Positions 56,518-64,000 of a stretch of 64,000 nucleotides of DNA are shown one piece after another; the stretch's first letter is position 1; the number at the start of each line of letters is the position of its first letter. Source of the stretch: Colwellia sp. Arc7-D (GTDB lineage Bacteria > Pseudomonadota > Gammaproteobacteria > Enterobacterales > Alteromonadaceae); NCBI RefSeq assembly GCF_003061515.1, contig NZ_CP028924.1, forward strand, positions 992,001 to 1,056,000. Reading direction: 5' to 3'. A program made the translations under genes and the position numbers. A model generated the notes under the pieces. The model was not told the origin of the DNA and made no database searches. It saw only the letters and a list, made by a program, of their open reading frames with translations.

Positions 56518-56961
56518 ATGAAAATATTATTAGCAAAGTTAACCCATTCAAATGCAGGTTTCTCGGCATTAGCACTTCGTCTGCCTATTGGGATTATTTT
56601 TATGGCCCATGGCGCACAAAAACTCTTTGGCTGGTTTGGTGGCTACGGTCTTGAAGGTACGGGCGGTTGGATGGAGTCAATTGGTTTGGCGCCTGGTTTT
56701 ATTATGGCGTTATTAGCGGGTAGTGCAGAGTTTTTTGGTGGTTTATTTATTCTGTTAGGTTTATTAACACGCCCAGCTGCTATTGCGCTTTCATTCACTA
56801 TGATCGTGGCTATTTTCTCAGTACATTTTGCCAATGGTTTATTTATGGCGAACAACGGCTATGAGTTTGGCTTAGCCTTGTTAGCAGCAAGTATTTCATT
56901 AGCGTTGTCGGGTTCAGGTAAGTTGGCTTTAGATAATGTACTCGCTAAAAAATTAAGTTAA
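56518..56961 (+). CDS. DoxX family membrane protein
   Basis: 147 residues with four helices. Family motifs RLPIGIIFMAHGAQKLFGWF, GWMESIGLAPGFIMALLAGS, AEFFGGLFILLGLLTRPAAI and the end FGLALLAASISLALSGSGKL. DoxX proteins are often paired with azoreductases or pirins and tied to redox balance. It is probably co-transcribed with azoR. Ribosome-binding site AAGG(TTC)AGGA upstream. Confidence 0.92.
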   Translation: MKILLAKLTHSNAGFSALALRLPIGIIFMAHGAQKLFGWFGGYGLEGTGGWMESIGLAPGFIMALLAGSAEFFGGLFILLGLLTRPAAIALSFTMIVAIFSVHFANGLFMANNGYEFGLALLAASISLALSGSGKLALDNVLAKKLS

Positions 56962-56982
56962 GCATTAGTATTCTGCAAAATA

Positions 56983-57020
56983 ATCCTCAACCTAGTTTAT
57001 GTTTAATCTAAGTTGAGGAT
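56983..57020 (+). terminator. Hairpin after doxX
   Basis: ATCCTCAAC and GTTGAGGAT, 9 bp, enclose a 20-nt loop. It has little T-tail (AATCTCC), so termination is likely but not certain. The rest of the 394-bp gap 56962-57355 holds nothing I can name. Confidence 0.5.
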
Positions 57021-57355
57021 AATCTCCACAGACTAAAATTTAAGTCATTATTAATAATATCTCTCTTACTGAAAAATTAGCTAGTAAACACATCACAGAG
57101 CGGGTGAAGTTTTTGGTGAAAAAGAAGTTGAATTAATCAATGCCTAAGATTCCGATTTTAAATTTCAACGTGGCTTACTAACACCTTAACTGTATATAAT
57201 TAGATATTGCCCATGCGGAAATAATGCTAAGTAGAACAAACACCTAAATATGTATGCATATAGTAGGATAAAATTTTTATTTATCATCATAACTCGGTAA
57301 TATGAAAATAGGCGCTCTTAAAGTGCTATCAATTAATATATAAGGAAAGTAATAA

Positions 57356-59236
57356 ATGCGTACTCTGATTGCATTGGTGGGTGCTGTAGCATGTTTATCT
57401 GCATGCCAGCCCAATAGTCCTTCACAAAATACCTCTCAAGAGCCAACAGCGGTTGCCGCTGCTCAAGGTGTAACACAAAATAATATAAGTGAGTCTGAAA
57501 GGTTAAATCAATGGTTTGCCACTAAATATGAAGAGCAACTGCAAAGTAACCCTATCCTGTTGACATTTTTAGGACGTAAAGAAAAAAACGACCAAATTAA
57601 TGATATGTCAGTGGCGTTTGAGAAAAAACAGTTAGCTTGGCAAGCAGCGACTGTTGCAGAGTTAACCTCCAACTTTGATTATGAAAAACTTACCGCTGAA
57701 GCTAAAATTTCATACGACATTTGGATTTATCAATATGAACAAGCTAAAGCCGGGCAACAATTTAATAAAAACGGCTATGTATTTACTCAATTTAACGGCA
57801 TTCAATCATTTGCTGCCGAGTTTTTAATAAACTTCCATCAAGTTGACGATTTAAGTGACATGCAGGCTTATATCAAGCGAATTAAAGGTATTAGTACTGC
57901 TATTGATCAATTACTGGTTCGGGCGCAAGAAAATTCCGCCGCAGGTACTAGACCCCCCAAGTTTGCTTACGAAGGTGTTATTGAACAGTCAAACAACCTG
58001 ATTACAGGAGTTCCATTCTCTCAAGCTGAAGGGGATGTAGATTCACCACTTTGGATGGATATACAACGAAAGGTTACCACTTTAATTGATGCTGAAAAAA
58101 TTACTGCAGCACAAGCATTATCATTAAAAAGTGATGCCAAAGCGCAGCTACTGCAAAGCTTCCTACCGAGTTATCAAGCGTTAATTACTTGGTTTGAAAG
58201 TGATATTGTTAATACCGTTAGCAACCCTACAGGTGTCTCCACACAGAAAAATGGTCAAGCTTTTTACGATTATATGCTAAGTGCTTCTACAACAACGTCA
58301 TTGTCTGCTAATGAAATACACAACATTGGTGTTGCAGAGGTAGCGCGTATCACAGAAGAAATGATCGAGATTAAAGACCGTGTGGGTTTTGAAGGTGATT
58401 TAGCCGCATTTTTTAATTTTATTAAAACAGATGAACAATTTTTTTATCCAAACACAGATAGCGGCCGACAAGGCTATATTACAGATACGGAAGAATACTT
58501 AGATTTTATTAATGAACAACTACCTGAATATTTTGGTATTTTGCCTAAAGCAGGGTTAACCGTGAAGCGGGTTGAAGCGTTCAGAGAGCAAGATGGTGCC
58601 GCCCAGCATTACCATCCAGGCACACCTGACGGTAGTCGCCCAGGTGTTTATTACGCGCACTTATCTGATATGTCAGCGATGCCAAAAAATGAAATGGAAG
58701 GTGTTGCATATCACGAGGGTAATCCGGGACATCATATGCAAATTTCTATTGCACAAGAGCTAACGTCAGTCCCGCAATTTCGCACGCAAGCAAACTTTAC
58801 AGCTTACAGCGAAGGTTGGGGTTTATATGCTGAATTACTAGCAAAAGAAATGGGGGCTTATCAAGATGATTTCTCTGATTTTGGCCGCTTAGTTAATGAA
58901 ATGTGGCGTGCAGTTCGTTTAGTGGTAGATACCGGTTTACATACCAAGGGCTGGACTGAGGAGCAAGCCATAGCTTACTTTAAAGAAAAAACCCCGATTG
59001 CTGAAGAAGCTATTGTTTCTGAAGTGCGTCGCTATTTAGTTTTACCAGGGCAAGCAACATCATACAAAATTGGTATGTTAAAAATATTGGCATTACGTGA
59101 AAGTGCCAAACAAGCATTGGGTGAACGTTTTGATATTCGTAGTTTTCACGATACCGTGCTTGGTGGTGGAGCAATGCCGTTGGCAATATTAGAGCGAAGA
59201 GTAAATGACTGGGTAAGTAGTCAAATGCCTAATTAG
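57356..59236 (+). CDS. DUF885 family lipoprotein, metallopeptidase-like
   Basis: 626 residues with a lipoprotein signal: LIALVGAVACLSAC, lipidated Cys17. The DUF885 pattern is well preserved: EEQLQSNPILLTFLGRKEKN, then GVYYAHLSDM and the zinc-binding-like VAYHEGNPGHHMQISIAQEL (H-E-x-x-x-x-H-H), FTAYSEGWGLYAELLAKEMG and RAVRLVVDTGLHTKGWTEEQ. The motif suggests a periplasmic metal-dependent peptidase. The substrate is unknown. Confidence 0.9.
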   Translation: MRTLIALVGAVACLSACQPNSPSQNTSQEPTAVAAAQGVTQNNISESERLNQWFATKYEEQLQSNPILLTFLGRKEKNDQINDMSVAFEKKQLAWQAATVAELTSNFDYEKLTAEAKISYDIWIYQYEQAKAGQQFNKNGYVFTQFNGIQSFAAEFLINFHQVDDLSDMQAYIKRIKGISTAIDQLLVRAQENSAAGTRPPKFAYEGVIEQSNNLITGVPFSQAEGDVDSPLWMDIQRKVTTLIDAEKITAAQALSLKSDAKAQLLQSFLPSYQALITWFESDIVNTVSNPTGVSTQKNGQAFYDYMLSASTTTSLSANEIHNIGVAEVARITEEMIEIKDRVGFEGDLAAFFNFIKTDEQFFYPNTDSGRQGYITDTEEYLDFINEQLPEYFGILPKAGLTVKRVEAFREQDGAAQHYHPGTPDGSRPGVYYAHLSDMSAMPKNEMEGVAYHEGNPGHHMQISIAQELTSVPQFRTQANFTAYSEGWGLYAELLAKEMGAYQDDFSDFGRLVNEMWRAVRLVVDTGLHTKGWTEEQAIAYFKEKTPIAEEAIVSEVRRYLVLPGQATSYKIGMLKILALRESAKQALGERFDIRSFHDTVLGGGAMPLAILERRVNDWVSSQMPN

Positions 59237-59291
59237 TAAAATGCTTAAGTAGTCATTGACACTAGTCTGTTATCTGACAAATTAATTGGCC

Positions 59292-59332
59292 CTTCACAAA
59301 TATAAACTATTTTATTTATTATATTTGTGAAG
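59292..59332. terminator. Bidirectional AT-rich terminator-like dyad
   Basis: CTTCACAAATATAA and TTATATTTGTGAAG form a perfect 14-bp stem around a 13-nt loop between convergent genes. It lacks GC content and a T-run, so it may be a weak terminator or a processing site. Confidence 0.55.
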
Positions 59333-59354
59333 CGCCATGATCCATTTTTTATAA

Positions 59355-60125
59355 TTAACGCTCTTTTTTAGCGTCTAATTGTTTAAAAGCCTTATGCCCA
59401 TCTTCTGTCACGCCTTTTTTCCAATAACTGCTAATGTAGATGGATTCTTGAGCCACTTCTTTTTCATTTTTAAAGTATTGACGTAATTCACGCATATCAT
59501 CAAATTCGCATGCCGCCCAGATAGAAACCTTTCCATCTAACCAAGGTAATGACTTTACTGACTTTGATAGTGATTGGCTTTCAGTTAGCCAAATTAACTG
59601 CACATTTTCTGGCAAATCGATTTTTTGAATATCGTCAGCTTCAGCAACTTTGATAACGGCGTAGCCTTTAGCTTCAGACGATAACTGACGAAGCTTTGCA
59701 GAAAGTGCCGGTAAAGCAGTCATATCTGCAACCATAAAAACCCAATCTGTATCTGTGTTAATCTCTTTTATTTTGCCAGGGCCGGCAATACAAACTTTGT
59801 CGCCAACTTTGGCCGACATCGCCCAGCGTGTAGCAAAGCCACTCTTGTTGTCTTGTGTCATGTGGCGAACAAAGTCGACTTCTATAGCGCATATTGAAGG
59901 CGAAAAACGGCGGATGGTATAAGTACGCATTACCGGTCGTGAACCGTCAGTTATAGCACTCAAATCAGTATTACCAGTGGCATCAAATAAAAATTTGATA
60001 TAACTTCCCTCACATTCTAAAGGAAAGTCAGCAAGTGCATCGCCTTGTAAAAAAACACGCTGCATATTAGGGGTTACTTGTTGTGAACCTACAACGGTTA
60101 GTTGCATTGGCGTTGGTTTTTTCAT
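59355..60125 (-). CDS. Siderophore-interacting (SIP) family FAD reductase
   Basis: 256 residues from the ATG at 60125; a GTG at 60137 is less likely. The FAD motif RPVMRTYTIRRF (R-x-Y-T/S) and the NAD(P)-binding half (WVFMVADMTALPALSAKLRQ, DGKVSIWAACEFDDMRELRQ) match ViuB/YqjH-type ferric-siderophore reductases. It ends SYWKKGVTEDGHKAFKQL, the family end. It releases iron from siderophores in the cytosol. No siderophore genes are adjacent. Confidence 0.9.
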   Translation of the reverse strand: MKKPTPMQLTVVGSQQVTPNMQRVFLQGDALADFPLECEGSYIKFLFDATGNTDLSAITDGSRPVMRTYTIRRFSPSICAIEVDFVRHMTQDNKSGFATRWAMSAKVGDKVCIAGPGKIKEINTDTDWVFMVADMTALPALSAKLRQLSSEAKGYAVIKVAEADDIQKIDLPENVQLIWLTESQSLSKSVKSLPWLDGKVSIWAACEFDDMRELRQYFKNEKEVAQESIYISSYWKKGVTEDGHKAFKQLDAKKER

Positions 60126-60334
60126 AATGACACTCAAATATTGTATTGAATATAAATTTGTATTTTCAGTTCTAGATTAAAGTTTAAAGAACGAAATTGT
60201 TAACCCCTGAAGTAAAAGTATCAGGAGTTAACATTAGTGATAAATAACGTGGTTTGTGGTTAGTATTACTTAATTTAGGTATGATCTGCTGCCTAAATAT
60301 TTACCATTCACAATTTTTTTCTCTCACCATTGTT

Positions 60335-60685
60335 CTACTTAGTGTAGCGATTCATAGCCATGGTCGATGTATCAATTTTAGACATAAATTCACTTGCCGC
60401 TTTTACTTGCATAAAACTGTTCATTGACGCATCTGCAGCTTTTAGTGAATTCCAATGCACTATGACTAACCATTCGCCGTTTTCTTTTTTTGCTGTTTCT
60501 CTAGATATAAAGCCAGGCTGCTTCATTACATGCTCTGTTTCTACTGCTTTATCAATAGTAGAAAATTCTTGATTTGAAACACCTTTATTTAGTGTGAAGG
60601 TAGCTATTTCAATAACTTCTGCGAATGTAATCACAGGGACCAAAGTAAGTGCCAAGCTTAATACGAATTTATTTAATGTTTTCAT
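60335..60685 (-). CDS. Exported antibiotic-biosynthesis-monooxygenase-fold protein
   Basis: 116 residues. Signal peptide KTLNKFVLSLALTLVPVITF then AEV. The rest is a ferredoxin-like ABM fold: VIEIATFTLNKGVSNQEFST, KQPGFISRETAKKENGEWLV and VHWNSLKAADASMNSFMQ. Periplasmic ABM proteins are not well understood. It shares strand and spacing (35 bp) with the upstream outer-membrane gene, so it is likely co-transcribed. Confidence 0.82.
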   Translation of the reverse strand: MKTLNKFVLSLALTLVPVITFAEVIEIATFTLNKGVSNQEFSTIDKAVETEHVMKQPGFISRETAKKENGEWLVIVHWNSLKAADASMNSFMQVKAASEFMSKIDTSTMAMNRYTK

Positions 60686-60720
60686 GATCTTCCTATTATT
60701 TAGACTATGTGCTAAAAAAT

Positions 60721-61443
60721 TTAAAGCGTTATACGAATACCAATGACGACTTCATTAGTCGCTAGGTTGTCGATCTTAAAGCCATCAGTAAATGAATCTT
60801 GTCCGGTCATTGCATCGCCAAAAGATGCATATTGGTATTCGCCATAAATTGAAGTTTGCTCTGATAATTCATAACTAACACCAACACCGAAGTTCCAAGT
60901 AAACTTAGTAGAGTCACCGTCAGCGTAGCTATCGTAATAGCCATCGGCTGCACCATCAAATAGGTCAAATGCGGCTACACCTGAGCCACCTAGTTTTGCT
61001 GAGTAGCTGTTGTCTGACAATCCAATGCCGGCTTTAATATAAGGAGTGAAAGCGCTATCGTTAGTGAAATCGTAAAAGCCTTCTATTGTGAAGGTGGTAC
61101 TTTCAACACTACCTTTAAGAATATATTCTTCACCGGCACGTGTACCTGTACCGTAGCGTGTAGCATTAAAGTCACTATCTCGATAGCCAATACGACCTTC
61201 AATACGAATGTTTTTATCTAAAATGTAACCAATACCTAAGCTACCAACTGCACTGTTGTCTATGTCAAATGTGGCCGGAAAATCGTCATCAACGGCAATA
61301 TTGTTTCCATAAGGTTCAGAGTCCTTTACTTGCTGACTAGCACCTAACTGGCCTGCAACATAAAATCCTTCTGTTTGAGCTAATAATGAAGCGCTGAAAG
61401 TCAGTGCCATACTTACAATTACTATTTTTTTGGTGTTGTTCAT
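60721..61443 (-). CDS. Outer-membrane beta-barrel protein (OmpA/OmpX-like)
   Basis: 240 residues from the ATG at 61443. Signal peptide NNTKKIVIVSMALTFSASLL then AQ. The mature part alternates amphipathic strands (GFYVAGQLGASQQVKDSEPY, IRIEGRIGYRDSDFNATRYG, TFTIEGFYDFTNDSAFTPYI, KAGIGLSDNSYSAK, FTWNFGVGVSYELSEQTSIY, GEYQYASFGD) and ends VVIGIRITL, with alternating hydrophobic residues but no terminal Phe. Eight strands are likely. Small porin or adhesin; ligand unknown. It is divergent from a LysR regulator that could control it. Confidence 0.85.
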   Translation of the reverse strand: MNNTKKIVIVSMALTFSASLLAQTEGFYVAGQLGASQQVKDSEPYGNNIAVDDDFPATFDIDNSAVGSLGIGYILDKNIRIEGRIGYRDSDFNATRYGTGTRAGEEYILKGSVESTTFTIEGFYDFTNDSAFTPYIKAGIGLSDNSYSAKLGGSGVAAFDLFDGAADGYYDSYADGDSTKFTWNFGVGVSYELSEQTSIYGEYQYASFGDAMTGQDSFTDGFKIDNLATNEVVIGIRITL

Positions 61444-61589
61444 AATTAAACCTGATGTTTTTAGTAAAAATGAATAATTCATTCTACGAATTACGCATGT
61501 GCTATGTTCTATGTAGAATGATCATATATTTTTCTTATTGTGCTGAATACGTGCAATAATTAGATTTTATAATTCCGAATATAAGAACA

Positions 61590-62477
61590 ATGATAAATTA
61601 CTTAAGGCATATGGCCGTTTTTGCTAGGGTTGTGGATGAAGGTTCATTTCGCGGGGCAGCTAAAACACTTAATTTAGCACCGTCTCGTATCAGCCATACA
61701 GTAGCGGATCTTGAGCAATACTTAGGGGTGACATTATTATATCGAACAACGCGTAAACTCACCCTGACCAATGAGGGCAGTAATTTTTACAAGCATGCTA
61801 TAGAAATACTGAAAAATGCTGAAGCAGGTTTAAACGAGTTAAATGCACTTTCAGAGCAACCTATTGGCTCACTGCGAATTTCATTACCAGCGTTTTTAAC
61901 AACGTCGCCTATTTCCAGTGCGATTGCTGATTTTTCTAAACTCTATCCTAAAGTGTCACTTTCATTGATCTTTACTGATCACATAGTAGACATTCTCAAT
62001 GAATCGTTGGATTTAAGTATCCGTGTTGGTTGGTTAAAAGATAGCTCTATGTTGGCGCGTAAACTGTTTGAAAGTAGGCGAATACTTGTCGCAAGCAAAG
62101 CTTATGTTTCATCTCGTGACATCCCGTATAAGCCTTCAGATATAGTAAGCTGGGATTGGATCAGTTTTGATATACGCTCCAACTCAGTTGAATTTGAATC
62201 TGAGCACGGTGAGAAAGTGACTATTAGTTACCATTCTAATTTAAGCGTAAACAGCGCAGATGCTTTAGTGCATTTTGCAAAAAAGGGCTTGGGGTTAACC
62301 TATATACCTGAGCAACTTGTTGACGAGGCTATTCAGTCAGGGGAGTTAGTTCATGTGCTGCCAACTTGGAAGATTAAGTCGTTAGGGTATTATGCTGTAT
62401 GGCCAAATAAATCGCGTCGCGAAAATCTAACACTACTTTTAGTGCGCTATTTAGCTGAGCGTTTAGCAAACACGTAA
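61590..62477 (+). CDS. LysR family transcriptional regulator
   Basis: 295 residues. The helix-turn-helix is VFARVVDEGSFRGAAKTLNL, APSRISHTVADLEQYLGVTL, LYRTTRKLTLTNEG. The C-terminal ligand domain contains SLRISLPAFLTTSPI and GLGLTYIPEQLVDEAI. It is divergent from the outer-membrane protein gene, an arrangement where LysR proteins commonly regulate the neighbour. The inducer is unknown. Confidence 0.92.
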   Translation: MINYLRHMAVFARVVDEGSFRGAAKTLNLAPSRISHTVADLEQYLGVTLLYRTTRKLTLTNEGSNFYKHAIEILKNAEAGLNELNALSEQPIGSLRISLPAFLTTSPISSAIADFSKLYPKVSLSLIFTDHIVDILNESLDLSIRVGWLKDSSMLARKLFESRRILVASKAYVSSRDIPYKPSDIVSWDWISFDIRSNSVEFESEHGEKVTISYHSNLSVNSADALVHFAKKGLGLTYIPEQLVDEAIQSGELVHVLPTWKIKSLGYYAVWPNKSRRENLTLLLVRYLAERLANT

Positions 62478-62571
62478 TGCGCTATTGCTGTTAGAAATAT
62501 TAGAAATGTTAGCTAAAGAGGTAATATCGGCTTTGCTTAAGTGATGTTGCTCTAATGGCAACTATAAAACG

Positions 62572-62600
62572 ATGGCTGTATATACTATATCCAGCCATTA
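62572..62600. terminator. Terminator-like hairpin between lysR and lpxH
   Basis: ATGGCTG and CAGCCAT (7 bp) around a 13-nt AT loop, between convergent genes. T-run poor. Confidence 0.5.
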
Positions 62601-62662
62601 TAATGGAGTGAAAAAAGCAGTAGAAAAGAATAATCACGATCGGTTACTAATTTTAATGGGTA

Positions 62663-63433
62663 TTAATCACTTTTTATTTCAAAAGGTTTGTCCATTAAAT
62701 CCATAGAGGTTGGTGTTACCTTCAACCAAGCTCCTTGCTCGTACCAGTCTCCTAGTACAATTCGCTGAGCATGTTGGTTATTTGCCTTTACATCATGTAC
62801 CGCTGGTCTGTGAGTATGACCATGAATCAAGATTTGACTTTGATATTGCTCCAAACAAAGAATAACCTCACTTTCAGTAACATCCATAATGTCTTGCGAC
62901 TTCATCGCTGTCGCTGTCGCACTTTGCTCGCGATAATTATTGGCAATTTTTCGTCGAACAAATAAGGGTAAACTTTTTATCATCGCTTGCCACCACCAAC
63001 TTCGTGATTTTTTACGAAAAGCTTGATAGCCAACATCACATGTACAAAGTGTATCGCCATGCATAATAACAACAGGTGTGCCATATAAGTCTATTAGCGT
63101 CACTTCAGGTAGTAACTCCATACCTGATTGCTTGGCAAAGCGTTTGCCTAATAAAAAGTCGCGATTGCCGTGTATAAAATACACTTTACAATCGAGCAAT
63201 GATAAAGCTTTAATCGCCTGAGAAATTTGCAAAATAAAGGGACTGTCATCATCGTCGCCAATCCAGTACTCGAATAAGTCGCCCAAAATATATAATACTT
63301 GTGCTTTTGGTGCTTCGTTTTTCAAGAAAGATAAAAAACAGGCCGTAATATCAGGCCTGTTTTGCGCAAGATGTAAATCAGCAATAAAATAAGTTAATGC
63401 TGATTGATTATTCAAATGAGAGGTTTCACTCAT
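62663..63433 (-). CDS. lpxH: UDP-2,3-diacylglucosamine diphosphatase LpxH
   Basis: 256 residues from the ATG at 63433; a TTG at 63454 is possible. Calcineurin-like metal motifs in order: YFIADLHLAQ, YILGDLFEYWIGDDD, FIHGNRDFLLGKRF, VIMHGDTLCTCD and LIHGHTHRPAVHD. It cleaves UDP-diacylglucosamine to lipid X in lipid A synthesis at the inner face of the membrane. It follows ppiB by about 24 bp, an arrangement common in gammaproteobacteria. Confidence 0.95.
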   Translation of the reverse strand: MSETSHLNNQSALTYFIADLHLAQNRPDITACFLSFLKNEAPKAQVLYILGDLFEYWIGDDDDSPFILQISQAIKALSLLDCKVYFIHGNRDFLLGKRFAKQSGMELLPEVTLIDLYGTPVVIMHGDTLCTCDVGYQAFRKKSRSWWWQAMIKSLPLFVRRKIANNYREQSATATAMKSQDIMDVTESEVILCLEQYQSQILIHGHTHRPAVHDVKANNQHAQRIVLGDWYEQGAWLKVTPTSMDLMDKPFEIKSD

Positions 63434-63457
63434 ATCATTTACGTCGGTAATCAAGAA

Positions 63458-63949
63458 TTACGCTACGATTGTTTCTTCAATAATTATTTCTTCTTTTGGA
63501 ACATCGTCGTGAAATCCCATGCGACCTGTATCAACTAGCGTCATTTTATCGACAATGTCCATGCCTTCAACAACTTTACCAAATACACAGTAACCCCAGC
63601 CTTGCACATCTTCACTTTTAAAATTAAGGAAATCGTTATCGGCTAAATTGATAAAAAATTGTGCTGAAGCTGAATGTGGTTCTTGCGTACGCGCCATAGC
63701 TAAAGTGCCACGAGCATTGGTTAAGCCATTATTTGCTTCATTTTGAATTGATTCGCGGCTGGTTTTTTCGTCCATACCTGATGCGAATCCACCGCCTTGC
63801 GCCATAAAACCTTTAATTACGCGGTGAAAAATCGTGCCGTTATAAAAGCCATCTTCAGCGTATTGTTGAAAGTTTTTTGCCGTAACAGGTGCGTTATCAA
63901 AATCTAATTCAATTTTAACTTCGCCTAAGGTTGTTTTAAATGTGATCAT
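63458..63949 (-). CDS. ppiB: Peptidyl-prolyl cis-trans isomerase B (cyclophilin)
   Basis: 163 residues, no signal peptide, hence the cytosolic PpiB form. Core: [72 protein letters not shown] and [18 protein letters not shown]. The catalytic Arg is in FHRVI. It speeds proline isomerisation. In relatives cysS lies divergently upstream, beyond this window. Confidence 0.96.
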   Translation of the reverse strand: MITFKTTLGEVKIELDFDNAPVTAKNFQQYAEDGFYNGTIFHRVIKGFMAQGGGFASGMDEKTSRESIQNEANNGLTNARGTLAMARTQEPHSASAQFFINLADNDFLNFKSEDVQGWGYCVFGKVVEGMDIVDKMTLVDTGRMGFHDDVPKEEIIIEETIVA

Positions 63950-64000
63950 TTTTTTTACTCATAAATCTAAAGGAAATGTAATTAGGCAAATTGTAACTCA

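Noticed and set aside
57060..57150. Protein-like short frame after doxX (RAGEVFGEKEVELINA)
   Set aside because: Under 25 codons, no start or ribosome-binding site; could be a remnant but cannot be supported.

Overview
The window is a chromosomal segment of a marine gammaproteobacterium of the order Alteromonadales, most like Colwelliaceae (Colwellia/Thalassotalea). The call rests on low-GC coding sequence, the gene orders smpB-ratA-rnfH-bamE-recN-nadK-grpE-dnaK-dnaJ and epmC-yfcL-mnmC-fabB-pdxB-asd-fimV-truA-accD-folC-dedD-cvpA-purF, and marine-type accessory genes (curli, a secreted S8 protease, NhaA). The genus is inferred from gene content, not from a search.

Layout. 1-2854: the 5' part of an AI-2E-family transporter (minus), a class V aminotransferase and a secreted spondin-domain protein. 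2866-7429: a decayed integrative element at the 3' end of the tmRNA gene. It is bounded by a ~145-bp imperfect direct repeat and carries a tyrosine integrase pseudogene, a tightly packed three-gene minus-strand cassette of unknown function, and two further orphan ORFs. 7404-17977: tmRNA and SmpB (ribosome rescue), RatA/RnfH, BamE, RecN under a LexA-like operator, a nadK-linked periplasmic protein, NadK, and the GrpE/DnaK/DnaJ chaperone set with two sigma32-like promoters. 18322-20992: an exported unknown, an Lrp-type regulator and NhaA. 21270-28476: a large secreted subtilase and a curli locus made of one long curlin-repeat protein, csgE, csgF, csgG and a convergent CsgD-like regulator. 28833-47386: a conserved tRNA/EF-P modification, fatty acid, PLP and purine block. 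It includes FimV with a perfect 327-bp tandem duplication and a FabR-like operator before fabB. 47490-63949: smaller units, including a Yip1 protein, MiaE, a TSUP permease, two pirins, LysR regulators, a Kef-type antiporter, AzoR, DoxX, a DUF885 lipoprotein, a siderophore-interacting-type reductase, an outer-membrane barrel, LpxH and PpiB.

The best candidate for undescribed biology is the island cassette at 3063-5241: a protein with weak TIGR04255-like features, a helix-turn-helix-like protein and an unrecognised 279-residue protein, separated by 2-bp gaps. Other points of interest are the LexA operator nested in a terminator before recN, the one-subunit curli locus, and the unusually long att repeat, which suggests tandem element insertions at tmRNA. 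Start codons were often moved inward from the longest frame using Shine-Dalgarno sites and family N-termini. All family calls are by eye from sequence, with no database search.
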